A stretch of DNA of 64,000 nucleotides. It comes from Altererythrobacter sp. XM-24bin4. GTDB lineage: Bacteria > Pseudomonadota > Alphaproteobacteria > Sphingomonadales > Sphingomonadaceae. A program made the translations under genes and the position numbers. Location: contig QCWG01000001.1 of assembly GCA_003149575.1 (NCBI GenBank), forward strand, positions 649,183 to 713,182, written 5' to 3'. Positions 19,483 to 27,830 of the stretch are shown here, piece after piece (position 1 is the stretch's first letter; each line of letters opens with the position of its first letter). A model generated the notes under the pieces. It did not search any database. It was given only the letters and a program-made list of their open reading frames with translations, and was not told the DNA's origin.

Positions 19483-19782
19483 ATGATCCGCTTGCTGATC
19501 ATCGCGCTGATCCTGTCGCTGGGCGTAAAGCTCGTTTTCGGGCGCTGGCCGTGGGAATATCTGCGTGGTCGAACAACCCGCCAGCAAGCTGTTTTTAAAG
19601 CGCGCAAACTGCTGGCGGTGCAATCGAACGCCAGCCACAAAGACATTATGGAGGCGCATAAGCGATTGATCGCTATGGTGCATCCGGACCGCGGCGGCAC
19701 GAATGAACAAGTGCACGAAGCCAATGCGGCGCGCGATTTGTTGCTCGACGAGCTGTCTCAAGACGGATTGTCGCAAGAGTGA
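19483..19782 (+). CDS. Membrane-anchored J-domain protein
   Basis: A 99-residue protein with one N-terminal membrane helix (MIRLLIIALILSLGVKLVFG) and a C-terminal J domain carrying the HPD motif at about residue 67 (MVHPDRGGTNEQVHEANAA). The layout is that of Tim14/Pam18-like DnaJ proteins, which stimulate an Hsp70 ATPase at the membrane. It starts four bases after mipZ and is surely cotranscribed. The Hsp70 partner is unknown. Confidence 0.85.
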   Translation: MIRLLIIALILSLGVKLVFGRWPWEYLRGRTTRQQAVFKARKLLAVQSNASHKDIMEAHKRLIAMVHPDRGGTNEQVHEANAARDLLLDELSQDGLSQE

Positions 19783-19843
19783 CATCCGCACATCGCATCG
19801 ACTACGGTGCGAGCGATAACATTACGAATACGGACCTTTTCCC

Positions 19844-21247
19844 ATGAGCCATACTTTCGATTCCACTGTCCTGCGCGAATATGACATTCGCGGTATCATT
19901 GGGGAAACACTGGGCGCTGATGATGCGCGCGCGATCGGGCGCAGCTTTGGCAGCATGCTGCGTGAAGCAGGTGGGCGCAAAGTCGCAGTGGGGTATGACG
20001 GACGAGTCAGCTCGCCCATGCTCGAACATGCTTTGATCGAAGGATTGACAGCTAGCGGCTGTGACGTGGTCCGTATCGGCATGAGCGCAACCCCCATGCT
20101 CTATTACGCGGAGGCTTCACGCGAAGATGTGGACGGCGGCATTCAGATAACCGGCAGCCATAACCCCGCCAATTACAATGGCTTCAAGATGGTGTTTCAA
20201 GGTCGTCCATTTTTTGGCGCAGACATTCAGAAACTGGGTGACATCTCTGCCGAAGGCGCCTGGATCGATGGTACCGGCAGCGTTGAGGCGCATGATATCC
20301 TTGATGAGTATGTCAATCACATGCTTGAGGGGCTGGACGGCGTTGATGCCGCCACCCTTTCCGGCCTGAAGGTCGGATGGGATGCAGGGAACGGCGCAGC
20401 CGGCCCTGCGCTTGAGCTGCTCGCTGCGCGTCTGCCGGGAGAGCATCATCTGCTCTACACCGATGTCGACGGGAATTTTCCTAATCATCATCCTGACCCC
20501 ACGGTTGAAGCCAATCTGGCTGACTTGAAGGCGCTCGTCGCTGAGAAGAAGCTCGAGTTTGGCATAGCTTTTGATGGCGACGGCGACCGGATCGGCGCGA
20601 TTGACGGCCAAGGCCGAGTCATCTGGGGTGATCAGCTGCTGATGATTTATGCTGAAGATGTGCTCAAATCGCATCAAGGCGCGACTGTGATCGCTGATGT
20701 GAAGGCCAGCCGGGCACTGTTTGACCATGTTGAAAAATGCGGCGGCAAACCACTGATGTGGAAAACCGGCCACTCGCTGATTAAGTCCAAAATGAAAGAA
20801 ACAGGCTCTCCGCTGGCTGGCGAAATGAGCGGACACGTATTTTTCGCGGACACCTATTACGGGTTTGATGACGCGCTTTACGCCGGGCTTCGCTTGATTG
20901 CGGCATCTGCGCGGCTGGGCAAATCGGTGACCGAGTTGCGCAGTGCAATGCCTGAAATGCTCAACACGCCGGAAATGCGTTTCCAGGTTGATGAAAGCCG
21001 CAAATTTGCTGCGATTGAGGAAGTCAGCGCCCGTTTGGCGGACAGCCCAGCGGAAGTGAACGCCACTGATGGTGTACGGGTCACGACGCAAGACGGTTGG
21101 TGGCTGCTACGTGCATCGAACACGCAGGATGTGCTGGTCGCGCGCGCGGAAAGCGATACTCAGGAAGGGCTTGAGCGTCTACTCGGACAGATTGATGAGC
21201 AACTGGCGCTATCTGGCCTTGAACGCGGGACAAGCGTGGGGCACTAA
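19844..21247 (+). CDS. Phosphomannomutase/phosphoglucomutase
   Basis: A 467-residue alpha-D-phosphohexomutase (AlgC/ManB/Pgm class) interconverting mannose- or glucose-6-phosphate and the 1-phosphate for polysaccharide precursors. The four domains show the phosphoserine loop ITGSHNPANYNGFKMVF (about 103), the magnesium loop FDGDGDRIGAID (about 245), the sugar-specificity loop GEMSGHVFFADTYYG (about 325; the EMSGH form suits PMM/PGM) and the phosphate site RASNTQD near the end. The start follows a 61-base gap from the J-protein. Confidence 0.92.
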   Translation: MSHTFDSTVLREYDIRGIIGETLGADDARAIGRSFGSMLREAGGRKVAVGYDGRVSSPMLEHALIEGLTASGCDVVRIGMSATPMLYYAEASREDVDGGIQITGSHNPANYNGFKMVFQGRPFFGADIQKLGDISAEGAWIDGTGSVEAHDILDEYVNHMLEGLDGVDAATLSGLKVGWDAGNGAAGPALELLAARLPGEHHLLYTDVDGNFPNHHPDPTVEANLADLKALVAEKKLEFGIAFDGDGDRIGAIDGQGRVIWGDQLLMIYAEDVLKSHQGATVIADVKASRALFDHVEKCGGKPLMWKTGHSLIKSKMKETGSPLAGEMSGHVFFADTYYGFDDALYAGLRLIAASARLGKSVTELRSAMPEMLNTPEMRFQVDESRKFAAIEEVSARLADSPAEVNATDGVRVTTQDGWWLLRASNTQDVLVARAESDTQEGLERLLGQIDEQLALSGLERGTSVGH

Positions 21248-21272
21248 GACTATTGTGAGAGGTATCGCAGCT

Positions 21273-22073
21273 ATGAAATTTTGGAAGAAAGCAATCTTGG
21301 CCTCCGCGCCCCTGGCACTGACGTTTGGCACGCCCGCCGCAGCGCAAGATGCCGAATCCGAAGAAGACGTCATGGCTATGATGGCTCAGATGTTTCCGGT
21401 TGAGCCGCTGACACCAGAGGAGGAAGCGCGACTGCCGATTAGCCAGGAAATCATCGACAAGATGATCCCGCCAGGCACTTTGGGCGAAATGATGGGCTCA
21501 ATGTTCGACGGCATGATGGGGCCGATTATGGAGATGGCCTCGAAAGCCAGCTCTGGCGATGTGGCGAAATCGCTTGGCGTCAGTGCTTACGAATTGGACC
21601 TGAATGAAAAACAGCTGGCAGAAGTTGCGACGATCCTTGATCCGGTGCGGGAAGAGCGCAACGCGGCTATTGGCGCGGTAATGCCGGCAATCATGGGCCG
21701 CATGATGGATGCCATGGAACCAAGTATGCGCAAGGCCATGACGGAGGCCTATGCAATCACTTTTACCGATGCCGAACTCCAAGATATCAATGCCTTCTTC
21801 TCTACCGAGAGCGGCTTGAGCTACGCACGTAAGAGCTTCACTTTGGCAAGCGACCCGCGTGTTATCGGAGCGACGATGGAAGCCATGCCCGCGATGATGG
21901 AAGCGATGGCCAATATGGAAAGCGAAATGGAAGCAGCCACAGCTGACCTGCCACCTTTGCGAGCCTATGAAGAGCTTTCGCCGGGCGAGCTGTCGCGCAT
22001 TTCCGAGCTGACGGGGCTTGGCCTTGAAGACATCAAGACGGGAATGATGGCGGCAAGTGAGGTTTCCGAATAG
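21273..22073 (+). CDS. Secreted DUF2059-like protein, Met-rich
   Basis: A 266-residue protein with a Sec signal peptide (MKFWKKAILASAPLALTFGTPAAAQ, cut expected after AAA). The middle part (about 95-215) resembles DUF2059: YAITFTDAELQDINAFFSTESGLSYARKS is the typical F-T-x-x-E-L-x-x-x-x-x-F-x-x-x-x-G-x-x pattern. It is rich in methionine, with runs such as MMGSMFDGMMGPIMEM. Function unknown. The frame is open into the end of the phosphohexomutase gene, but ATG 21273 with GAGAGGTATCGCAGCT before it is the signal-peptide start. Confidence 0.8.
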   Translation: MKFWKKAILASAPLALTFGTPAAAQDAESEEDVMAMMAQMFPVEPLTPEEEARLPISQEIIDKMIPPGTLGEMMGSMFDGMMGPIMEMASKASSGDVAKSLGVSAYELDLNEKQLAEVATILDPVREERNAAIGAVMPAIMGRMMDAMEPSMRKAMTEAYAITFTDAELQDINAFFSTESGLSYARKSFTLASDPRVIGATMEAMPAMMEAMANMESEMEAATADLPPLRAYEELSPGELSRISELTGLGLEDIKTGMMAASEVSE

Positions 22074-22101
22074 CCGCTATCCGCGCCATAGTGGGCAGAT
22101 A

Positions 22102-24564
22102 ATGTCCGCAAGCGATCCGCCCATTCAGGTTCCGCCTGAGATCACAGTCTGGTTCACCGGGCGCGGTTGGTGCGTGCGGCGGCATCAGGCGGAAATGCTC
22201 GCAGCTTCGGATGCGGGCAAGCACGCGCTGCTGGTGGCGGATACCGGTGCAGGCAAGACGCTGGCAGGGTTTCTGCCAACACTGGCGGATTTTGCGCCCT
22301 CCCGGTTTGCGGACAGCGCGCCGCATCAAGGCCTGCACACACTCTATGTCTCTCCGCTCAAGGCGCTGGCGCATGATGTCCAGCGCAATTTGCTGACACC
22401 AATTGAAGAAATCGGGCTGCCGATCCGGGTCGAGACGCGCAGCGGCGATACACCGTCTGATCGAAAGAAACGCCAGCGAGTGAAGCCGCCGCACGTACTG
22501 CTGACCACGCCCGAAAGCCTCTCGCTCTTGCTGTCCTATCCCGATAGTTTCGAGATGTTCGAAGGATTGAAGCGTGTAGTGGTGGACGAGGTCCACGCAT
22601 TTGCGACCGGCAAGCGCGGCGATCTGCTCGTGCTCTCGCTAAGCCGGTTGCAGGCTATTGCACCCGATATGCAACGGGTTGCGTTGTCCGCGACAGTCGC
22701 TGACCCTGCTGGGATTTGCGGGTGGCTCGCTCCGTGGGGCGATGTTGACTCCATCCAGCTGGTCGAAGGCGAACAGGGCGCCGAACCCGAGGTCGATATC
22801 CTCTTGCCGTTCGAAGAGCGCGTGCCGTGGGGCGGGCATGCCGGGCGCTGGGCGATTCCTCAGCTCATGGAGGAGATTGGGCGCAACAAGACAACTCTCG
22901 TCTTCACCAATACGCGCTTTCTGGCCGAATTCATCTTCCAGTTGTTGTGGGATGTGAACGAAGACAATCTGCCGATCGGCATCCATCATGGCAGTCTTTC
23001 GGTCGAAGCGCGGCGCAAGGTCGAAGGCGCGATGGCGCGCGGCGAGCTGCGCGCGCTGGTGTGCACTGCCAGTCTCGATTTGGGTATCGACTGGGGGGAT
23101 ATCGACTGCGTAGTTCAGATGGGCGCGCCCAAGGGTTCCTCGCGACTGTTGCAGCGGATCGGCCGCGCCAATCACCGCTTGGACATGCCCAGCCGTGCGA
23201 TCCTGGTGCCGGGCAACCGCTTCGAATTCCTCGAAGCAACCGCAGCGAAAGATGCGGTTGATGCGGGTCAACGCGATGGTGAGGAGTTCCGGCCCGGCGG
23301 GCTCGACGTGTTGGCGCAGCATGTGATGGCATGTGCCTGTGCGGGGGCTTTCCAAGAGGATGCGCTGCTTGGCGAAGTGCGCTCTACGCTCGCATACAGC
23401 TGGGTCACACCGGAAGATTGGCAGCGCGTACTCGGCTTTGTCGAGAATGGCGGCTACGCCTTGCGCGCTTATGACAAGTTCAAGCGGATCGTGCGCGACG
23501 AAACAGGCGTCTGGCGGCTGACCCATCCCGAGCATGCGCAGCGCCATCGCATGAATGCGGGCATCATTATCGACAGCGAGATGCTGACCGTGCGGTTCAA
23601 GAACGGGCGCAATCTAGGCCGCGTGGAGGAACGCTTTGCCGCCAAGCTATCTCCCGGTGACACTTTTTTCTTCGCTGGCCTCAGCCTGGAGGTCGAACAG
23701 CTCAAGGATATGGACGTGATCGTGCGCGCGGCGAAAAGAAGCGCGACGATCCCGAGCTATGGCGGGGCGCGTATGCCGCTAACCACGCATTTGTCGGCGC
23801 GCGTGCGGGAAATGCTGGTCGACCGCGCGGGCTGGGCGCGGTTCCCAGATGACGTGCGCGAATGGCTGGAAGTGCAGGACTGGCGCAGCGAGATGCCCGG
23901 GCCGGGCATGCTTTTGGTTGAAAGCTTCCCGCATCACAAGAAGCACTACAGCGTCTATTACACCTTCGAGGGCTGGAACGCGAACCAGAGCCTCGGCATG
24001 CTCATCACGCGGAGGATGGAGGATCGCGGGTTGCAACCGGGCGGCTTCGTCGCGAACGATTATTCGCTGGCGGTGTGGGGCCTTAAGCCAGTTGCCGATC
24101 CAGCACCGCTATTGTCGCCCGACATCCTCGAGCATGAATTTGTTGAATGGATTCAGGAATCGCATCTGCTGCGCCGCGCCTTTCGCGAGGTCGCGGTGAT
24201 CAGTGGGCTGGTTGAGCGCCAGCATCCCGGAAAACGCAAGACCGGTAAACAAGTCACCTTCTCGACCGACCTGATCTATGACGTGCTGCGCAAGTATGAG
24301 CCTGACCATCTGCTGCTGGAAGCCGCGTGGGCCGATGCGCGCGAGCGGATGACCGATGTCGGGCGTCTGGGCGATCTGCTCGAACGGTCAGAGCGCGAAT
24401 TGCGCCATGTCGAATTGGAGCGAGTGAGCCCGCTCGCAGTCCCGGTAATGACGATGATCGGCCGCGAAGCCGTGCCTCAAGGCGCGATCGACGAGGAACT
24501 TTTGCTGGAGGTGGAAACGCTGGCGGGAGAAGCTATGCGATTGGATGCCGATCGAGGTGAATAG
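22102..24564 (+). CDS. Ligase-associated DEXH-box DNA helicase (Lhr-like)
   Basis: An 820-residue superfamily 2 helicase. Walker A DTGAGKT is at 47-53, DEVH at 162-165, motif III SATVADP near 195, motif IV LVFTNTRFLAEFIFQLL near 265 and motif VI QRIGRANHRLD near 355. A winged-helix and the Lhr-core C-terminal region with EERFAAKLSPGDTFFFAG follow. The length and C-terminus match the 'ligase-associated DEXH box helicase' group, which usually neighbours a DNA ligase, an exonuclease and a phosphoesterase in a DNA repair cluster. None of these is within this window. ATG 22102 fits the family; GTG 22057 overlapping the previous gene is an alternative. Confidence 0.9.
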   Translation: MSASDPPIQVPPEITVWFTGRGWCVRRHQAEMLAASDAGKHALLVADTGAGKTLAGFLPTLADFAPSRFADSAPHQGLHTLYVSPLKALAHDVQRNLLTPIEEIGLPIRVETRSGDTPSDRKKRQRVKPPHVLLTTPESLSLLLSYPDSFEMFEGLKRVVVDEVHAFATGKRGDLLVLSLSRLQAIAPDMQRVALSATVADPAGICGWLAPWGDVDSIQLVEGEQGAEPEVDILLPFEERVPWGGHAGRWAIPQLMEEIGRNKTTLVFTNTRFLAEFIFQLLWDVNEDNLPIGIHHGSLSVEARRKVEGAMARGELRALVCTASLDLGIDWGDIDCVVQMGAPKGSSRLLQRIGRANHRLDMPSRAILVPGNRFEFLEATAAKDAVDAGQRDGEEFRPGGLDVLAQHVMACACAGAFQEDALLGEVRSTLAYSWVTPEDWQRVLGFVENGGYALRAYDKFKRIVRDETGVWRLTHPEHAQRHRMNAGIIIDSEMLTVRFKNGRNLGRVEERFAAKLSPGDTFFFAGLSLEVEQLKDMDVIVRAAKRSATIPSYGGARMPLTTHLSARVREMLVDRAGWARFPDDVREWLEVQDWRSEMPGPGMLLVESFPHHKKHYSVYYTFEGWNANQSLGMLITRRMEDRGLQPGGFVANDYSLAVWGLKPVADPAPLLSPDILEHEFVEWIQESHLLRRAFREVAVISGLVERQHPGKRKTGKQVTFSTDLIYDVLRKYEPDHLLLEAAWADARERMTDVGRLGDLLERSERELRHVELERVSPLAVPVMTMIGREAVPQGAIDEELLLEVETLAGEAMRLDADRGE

Positions 24565-24588
24565 CTGATAGGCTTGATCGGGCCCGGT

Positions 24589-24699
24589 CTATGCGGCCTT
24601 TTCGCGTACCAGAACGATATTGCCGTCTTCAATGAAGATCGACATTCTAGGCTCCACCCGTGCTTGCTCTGCGTCAAGGTGCAGTGAGATCGATTTCAC
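24589..24699 (-). CDS. Possible small protein (36 aa)
   Basis: A minus-strand frame from GTG 24699 to a stop at 24589 encodes 36 residues ending MSIFIEDGNIVLVREKAA; ATG 24645 would give just those 18. The pattern of alternating hydrophobic residues (SISLHLDAEQ, IFIEDGNIVLVRE) looks more protein-like than the surroundings. The ribosome site is weak and I recognise no family. It fills the otherwise empty 325 bases between the helicase and exbD. Confidence 0.35.
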   Translation of the reverse strand: MKSISLHLDAEQARVEPRMSIFIEDGNIVLVREKAA

Positions 24700-24836
24700 G
24701 ATCCGTCTCGTTAAGTGGATCAACTATGAGTGAATGAGAACGCGTTATCTTTGACCGAGAACAAATTTGGTGGAACGCATGCTGCCCTAGTTTAGACGCA
24801 GACTGGCATCAGGTGTCAACATCGTCTTGAGCCAAC

Positions 24837-24863
24837 AAAAAAGGGGCGGATTGCTCCGCCCCT
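24837..24863 (-). terminator. Rho-independent terminator of the tonB-exb operon
   Basis: Read on the minus strand, AGGGGCGGA pairs perfectly with TCCGCCCCT over a four-base loop, followed by TTTTTT. It lies 27 bases after the last exbD stop. Confidence 0.92.
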
Positions 24864-24889
24864 TGATAGTGTTTGGTTGTAGCTGACGT

Positions 24890-25330
24890 TTACTGTTGGC
24901 CGCCAGCGAAACTGCGATACTTCTCATTGCCGACGAAGCCGAACTTCGTCACGCCCGAGGCTTTGATGACGTTCAAAACGCGCGCTGAAAGCTCATAGCT
25001 TGCAAGCGCTTCGGGCTCGAACTGCAGTTCGGGTTCCGGATCGATCGTCAGCGATTGCTGAAGATTGGTTGCCAGCTCGCTCATGGTGATCGGCTGTGCA
25101 TTCCACAAGATCTCGTTGGTCTGTGTGAGAACCAGCTTGTTCTTGATCGGATCAATCGGTGGTGGATTGTCATTCGGGCTCGGCTGCGGAAGGTCGATAT
25201 CGACCGAGTGTGTAGCCACCGGAATGGTGATGATGAACATGATGAGAAGAACGAGCAAGACGTCGATCAACGGCGTCATGTTCATTTCCATCATTGGCGA
25301 TCCATCGTCTTTACCGCCTGACATTGCCAT
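24890..25330 (-). CDS. exbD: ExbD/TolR-family biopolymer transporter (second copy)
   Basis: A 146-residue inner-membrane protein with one N-terminal helix (PLIDVLLVLLIMFIITIPVAT) carrying the proton-path aspartate in MTPLIDVLLV, and a periplasmic domain. With ExbB it turns proton motive force into motion of TonB. ATG 25330 has AGGAG at good spacing. It is the last gene of tonB-exbB-exbD-exbD; having two ExbD paralogs is frequent in this order and in Xanthomonadales. Confidence 0.9.
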   Translation of the reverse strand: MAMSGGKDDGSPMMEMNMTPLIDVLLVLLIMFIITIPVATHSVDIDLPQPSPNDNPPPIDPIKNKLVLTQTNEILWNAQPITMSELATNLQQSLTIDPEPELQFEPEALASYELSARVLNVIKASGVTKFGFVGNEKYRSFAGGQQ

Positions 25331-25363
25331 AGGTGCGTACTCCTAAATTCTTGTTTCGGCGGA

Positions 25364-25894
25364 TCAGATGCCCGGAGGAATCGGGTTCGAGATGAAGCCA
25401 ACCGTTGGATAGCCCGAGGCCTGCACGTTGTAGATCGCGCCTGCGACACAACGCCATGGTGCGTTCACGTCACCACGGATGTGAACCTGCGGGATACGCT
25501 CTGGATCTTTCATGATCGCTTCGGGGCCGCCAGCAGCTGTCACAATCGCGTCAAGGCGAGCAAATGCCATGTCGTAAAGTTCTTCCGAACTCACCGGTGT
25601 GATGTTGTTGAAATACACCCGACATTTTCCGTTGCGCGATGCGCCTTCAAAGCCCGGTTCGCCTGCGCTTCGGCCGCCTGCATCGGTTGTGCTCACAGTC
25701 AGCAGCAGGTTCTCGACCTTATCCTTCGATTCGATCGATTCCAGAACCGGAATCTCGAGCTTCTCGATAGTCTGGATAGCCACCGGAACCGCGATGAGGA
25801 AGATGATCAGAAGCACCAGCATCACGTCCACCAATGGCGTGGTGTTGATGTCTGACATCGGGGTCTCTGCCCCACCGCTCATCGAAATAGCCAT
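25364..25894 (-). CDS. exbD: ExbD/TolR-family biopolymer transporter (first copy)
   Basis: A 176-residue ExbD paralog. The motif TTPLVDVMLVLLIIFLIAVP near 17-36 is the single membrane helix with the conserved Asp. The periplasmic part is longer than in the second copy and contains two cysteine-bearing segments (GKCRVYFNN, PWRCVAGAIY) that the other copy lacks. It lies 76 bases after exbB and 33 before the other exbD. Confidence 0.9.
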   Translation of the reverse strand: MAISMSGGAETPMSDINTTPLVDVMLVLLIIFLIAVPVAIQTIEKLEIPVLESIESKDKVENLLLTVSTTDAGGRSAGEPGFEGASRNGKCRVYFNNITPVSSEELYDMAFARLDAIVTAAGGPEAIMKDPERIPQVHIRGDVNAPWRCVAGAIYNVQASGYPTVGFISNPIPPGI

Positions 25895-25970
25895 TGCTAA
25901 TTCCTATTCGTAATTTTCGCCAAGGGTTGTTGTCGGCGGGAGCCAGCGGCCCCCGCCTAACATCAGGCGA

Positions 25971-26750
25971 TTAGGCCTTCGGTGCAGTCTGTGCGCCACC
26001 AGCAGTTGTTGCTGGTTTCGCAGCAGCACGTGCCGGAGCCTTGACCGCAGGGCGAACCGCACCATTCGAGCTGATGTTAGCCAGTATGTCGGTCGAGAAG
26101 CTTGAGAGCGCTTCAGCGATGCGGCGGTTACGGCTCTGGAGCCAGTTGTATGCGAACACCGCAGGCACAGCCACGAACAGACCGATGGCGGTCATGATCA
26201 GCGCTTCACCAACCGGTCCAGCAACTTTGTCGATCGATGCCGAACCCGCGATACCGATGTTGATCAGCGCGCGGTAGATACCGATAACCGTACCGAGCAG
26301 GCCGACGAACGGTGCAGTCGCGCCAACCGTTGCGAGGAACGGAAGGCCGCCAGCCAGCTTTGCGTTGATGGCGTCTTCTGAACGCTGCAGCGAACCGTGC
26401 ATCCAGTCATGTGCTTCAAGCTTGTCGGTCATCTTGCCGTGCTCGTCTTCTGCACGAAGAGCATCGTCGGCGACCTGGCGCCATGCGCTGTTCTTCTCAA
26501 GCTTGGTTGCGCCATCCTTGATCGAGCCGGCTTGCCAGAACTTGCCCTGCACGTCGCGCTTGTACTGCTTCATCACTTTGCTCTGCTCAAGCAACTTTGT
26601 GATGAGGATGTAGAATGAGCCAACGCTCATGATGATCATGATGGCAAGGATGAACCAGGCAACAGGGCCACCCTGTTCCATTGCTTCCATGAAACCGAAG
26701 CTGTTTTTGACGTCAGCTGCGTCTGCCGCTGCTAGAAGGTTGATAATCAT
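25971..26750 (-). CDS. exbB: ExbB/MotA/TolQ-family proton channel subunit
   Basis: A 259-residue channel subunit of the TonB motor. One helix is near 28-52 (PVAWFILAIMIIMSVGSFYI); the two others are in the C-terminal core (LPFLATVGATAPFVGLLGT near 140 and ALIMTAIGLFVAVPAVFAYN near 185). The conserved TAPFVGLLGTVIGI stretch is present. The C-terminus is an Ala/Lys/Thr-rich tail. It lies between tonB and exbD. Confidence 0.92.
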   Translation of the reverse strand: MIINLLAAADAADVKNSFGFMEAMEQGGPVAWFILAIMIIMSVGSFYILITKLLEQSKVMKQYKRDVQGKFWQAGSIKDGATKLEKNSAWRQVADDALRAEDEHGKMTDKLEAHDWMHGSLQRSEDAINAKLAGGLPFLATVGATAPFVGLLGTVIGIYRALINIGIAGSASIDKVAGPVGEALIMTAIGLFVAVPAVFAYNWLQSRNRRIAEALSSFSTDILANISSNGAVRPAVKAPARAAAKPATTAGGAQTAPKA

Positions 26751-26813
26751 AGCGAATAGTCCTTTTAATAATTGTCCCCGGAGGGCGCGGGCTCTCTCTG
26801 TTCTGCCCGACCC

Positions 26814-27464
26814 TTAGTTCAGTCGATAAACAATGCTGGTGTTGTACGATCCGGTCGTCGGATTGCCGGCTGCGTCAAGTGCGGGGTTAAAGCGCGCATA
26901 ACGCTCCATTCCGCGACACGCCGCATCGTCGAGTACGCTAGAGCCGCTAGACCGCGACACACGACAGGATGCGACTCGCCCCTCCGGACTGACGACCACG
27001 CTTACGCCAACCGTACCTTCCACTTCCTCTCGCAAAGCGCGCGAGGGATAGTTTTCCTGGATGCGGGCAGCCCAACGCCCTTCACCGCGGGTGGTTGCTC
27101 CGCGAGCCTGTGAAGGCGGCGCGGGCGGTGCCGGTGGCGGTATGACCAATGCCGGCGGAGCAGGCGGCGGAATCGTCGGCTGGGTCCGGATTGGCGGCGG
27201 CGCCGGTGCGATATTGATCGGCGGTGGCGGAGCCACAGGCGGAGGTGGTGCCGTTTCTTGAGGTTCAGGCGGAGGCGGTTCATCCTCCGGCTCAGGCGGT
27301 GGCGGTTCCTCGATGTCGATGGTGGTCACTCGTTCGACCACATTCTTCACCGCTGAAACTGCCAAACCACTAATGAAAAGGTAACCGACGAAAACATGGA
27401 TCAGGGCAACAATTACTATTGCCGTGATTCGGTTACCGCTCGTTTGTTGGTCAGCGTAGGCCAT
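26814..27464 (-). CDS. tonB: TonB energy transducer
   Basis: A 216-residue protein with a short cytoplasmic N-terminus, one membrane helix (ITAIVIVALIHVFVGYLF; the His is the usual motor residue), a proline/glutamate-rich periplasmic spacer at about 55-125, and a C-terminal TonB domain (YPSRALREEVEGTVGVSVVV through to YNTSIVYRLN). It couples the ExbB-ExbD motor to outer-membrane receptors. ATG 27464 is preceded by GGAGAG; ATG 27482 is possible. First gene of the operon. Confidence 0.92.
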   Translation of the reverse strand: MAYADQQTSGNRITAIVIVALIHVFVGYLFISGLAVSAVKNVVERVTTIDIEEPPPPEPEDEPPPPEPQETAPPPPVAPPPPINIAPAPPPIRTQPTIPPPAPPALVIPPPAPPAPPSQARGATTRGEGRWAARIQENYPSRALREEVEGTVGVSVVVSPEGRVASCRVSRSSGSSVLDDAACRGMERYARFNPALDAAGNPTTGSYNTSIVYRLN

Positions 27465-27830
27465 CCAGTCGCTTCTCTCCATTCACTTTGCCGAGGTTGG
27501 GCTCGACAATTTTTGCCCCGCAAACCAAATTTGTTTGCGAAGCGAAAACTCCAATTTTCTCCCTGACCGGGCTGCGCGCCGGCGACCCGGAAGTTTGCAG
27601 GTAGTCCCGCAAGGGAGCCTGCAAAGGAACAAAGCTTAACAACTCCCCAACTTAGCCAAGTCCTTAGCTTTTCGCTTTAACGGCCAAGCTTGTGCCGCGC
27701 AAACGCTTTATCGGTTAATTGCCGATTCACACGTAATTGTCTGCTATCTATAGAATGTTTGCAAGGGTGCTGTTGTGAGCATTCGAATATTCCCACATTG
27801 CTCGAAGCAATCTGACTTGAGACTGAAATT
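27465..27830. other. Divergent intergenic region, 366 bases
   Basis: This should hold the promoters for tonB (minus) and the secreted protein at 27831 (plus). I see AT-rich stretches. TTGCCG at 27719 with TGCTAT 17 bases later is a weak plus-strand -35/-10 candidate, and TTAATTGCCGATTCA resembles an imperfect CtrA site. No clear Fur box and no convincing small gene. Confidence 0.4.

Noticed and set aside
22639..23547. 302-codon minus-strand frame inside the helicase gene
   Set aside because: Antisense shadow of a helicase whose motifs are intact.
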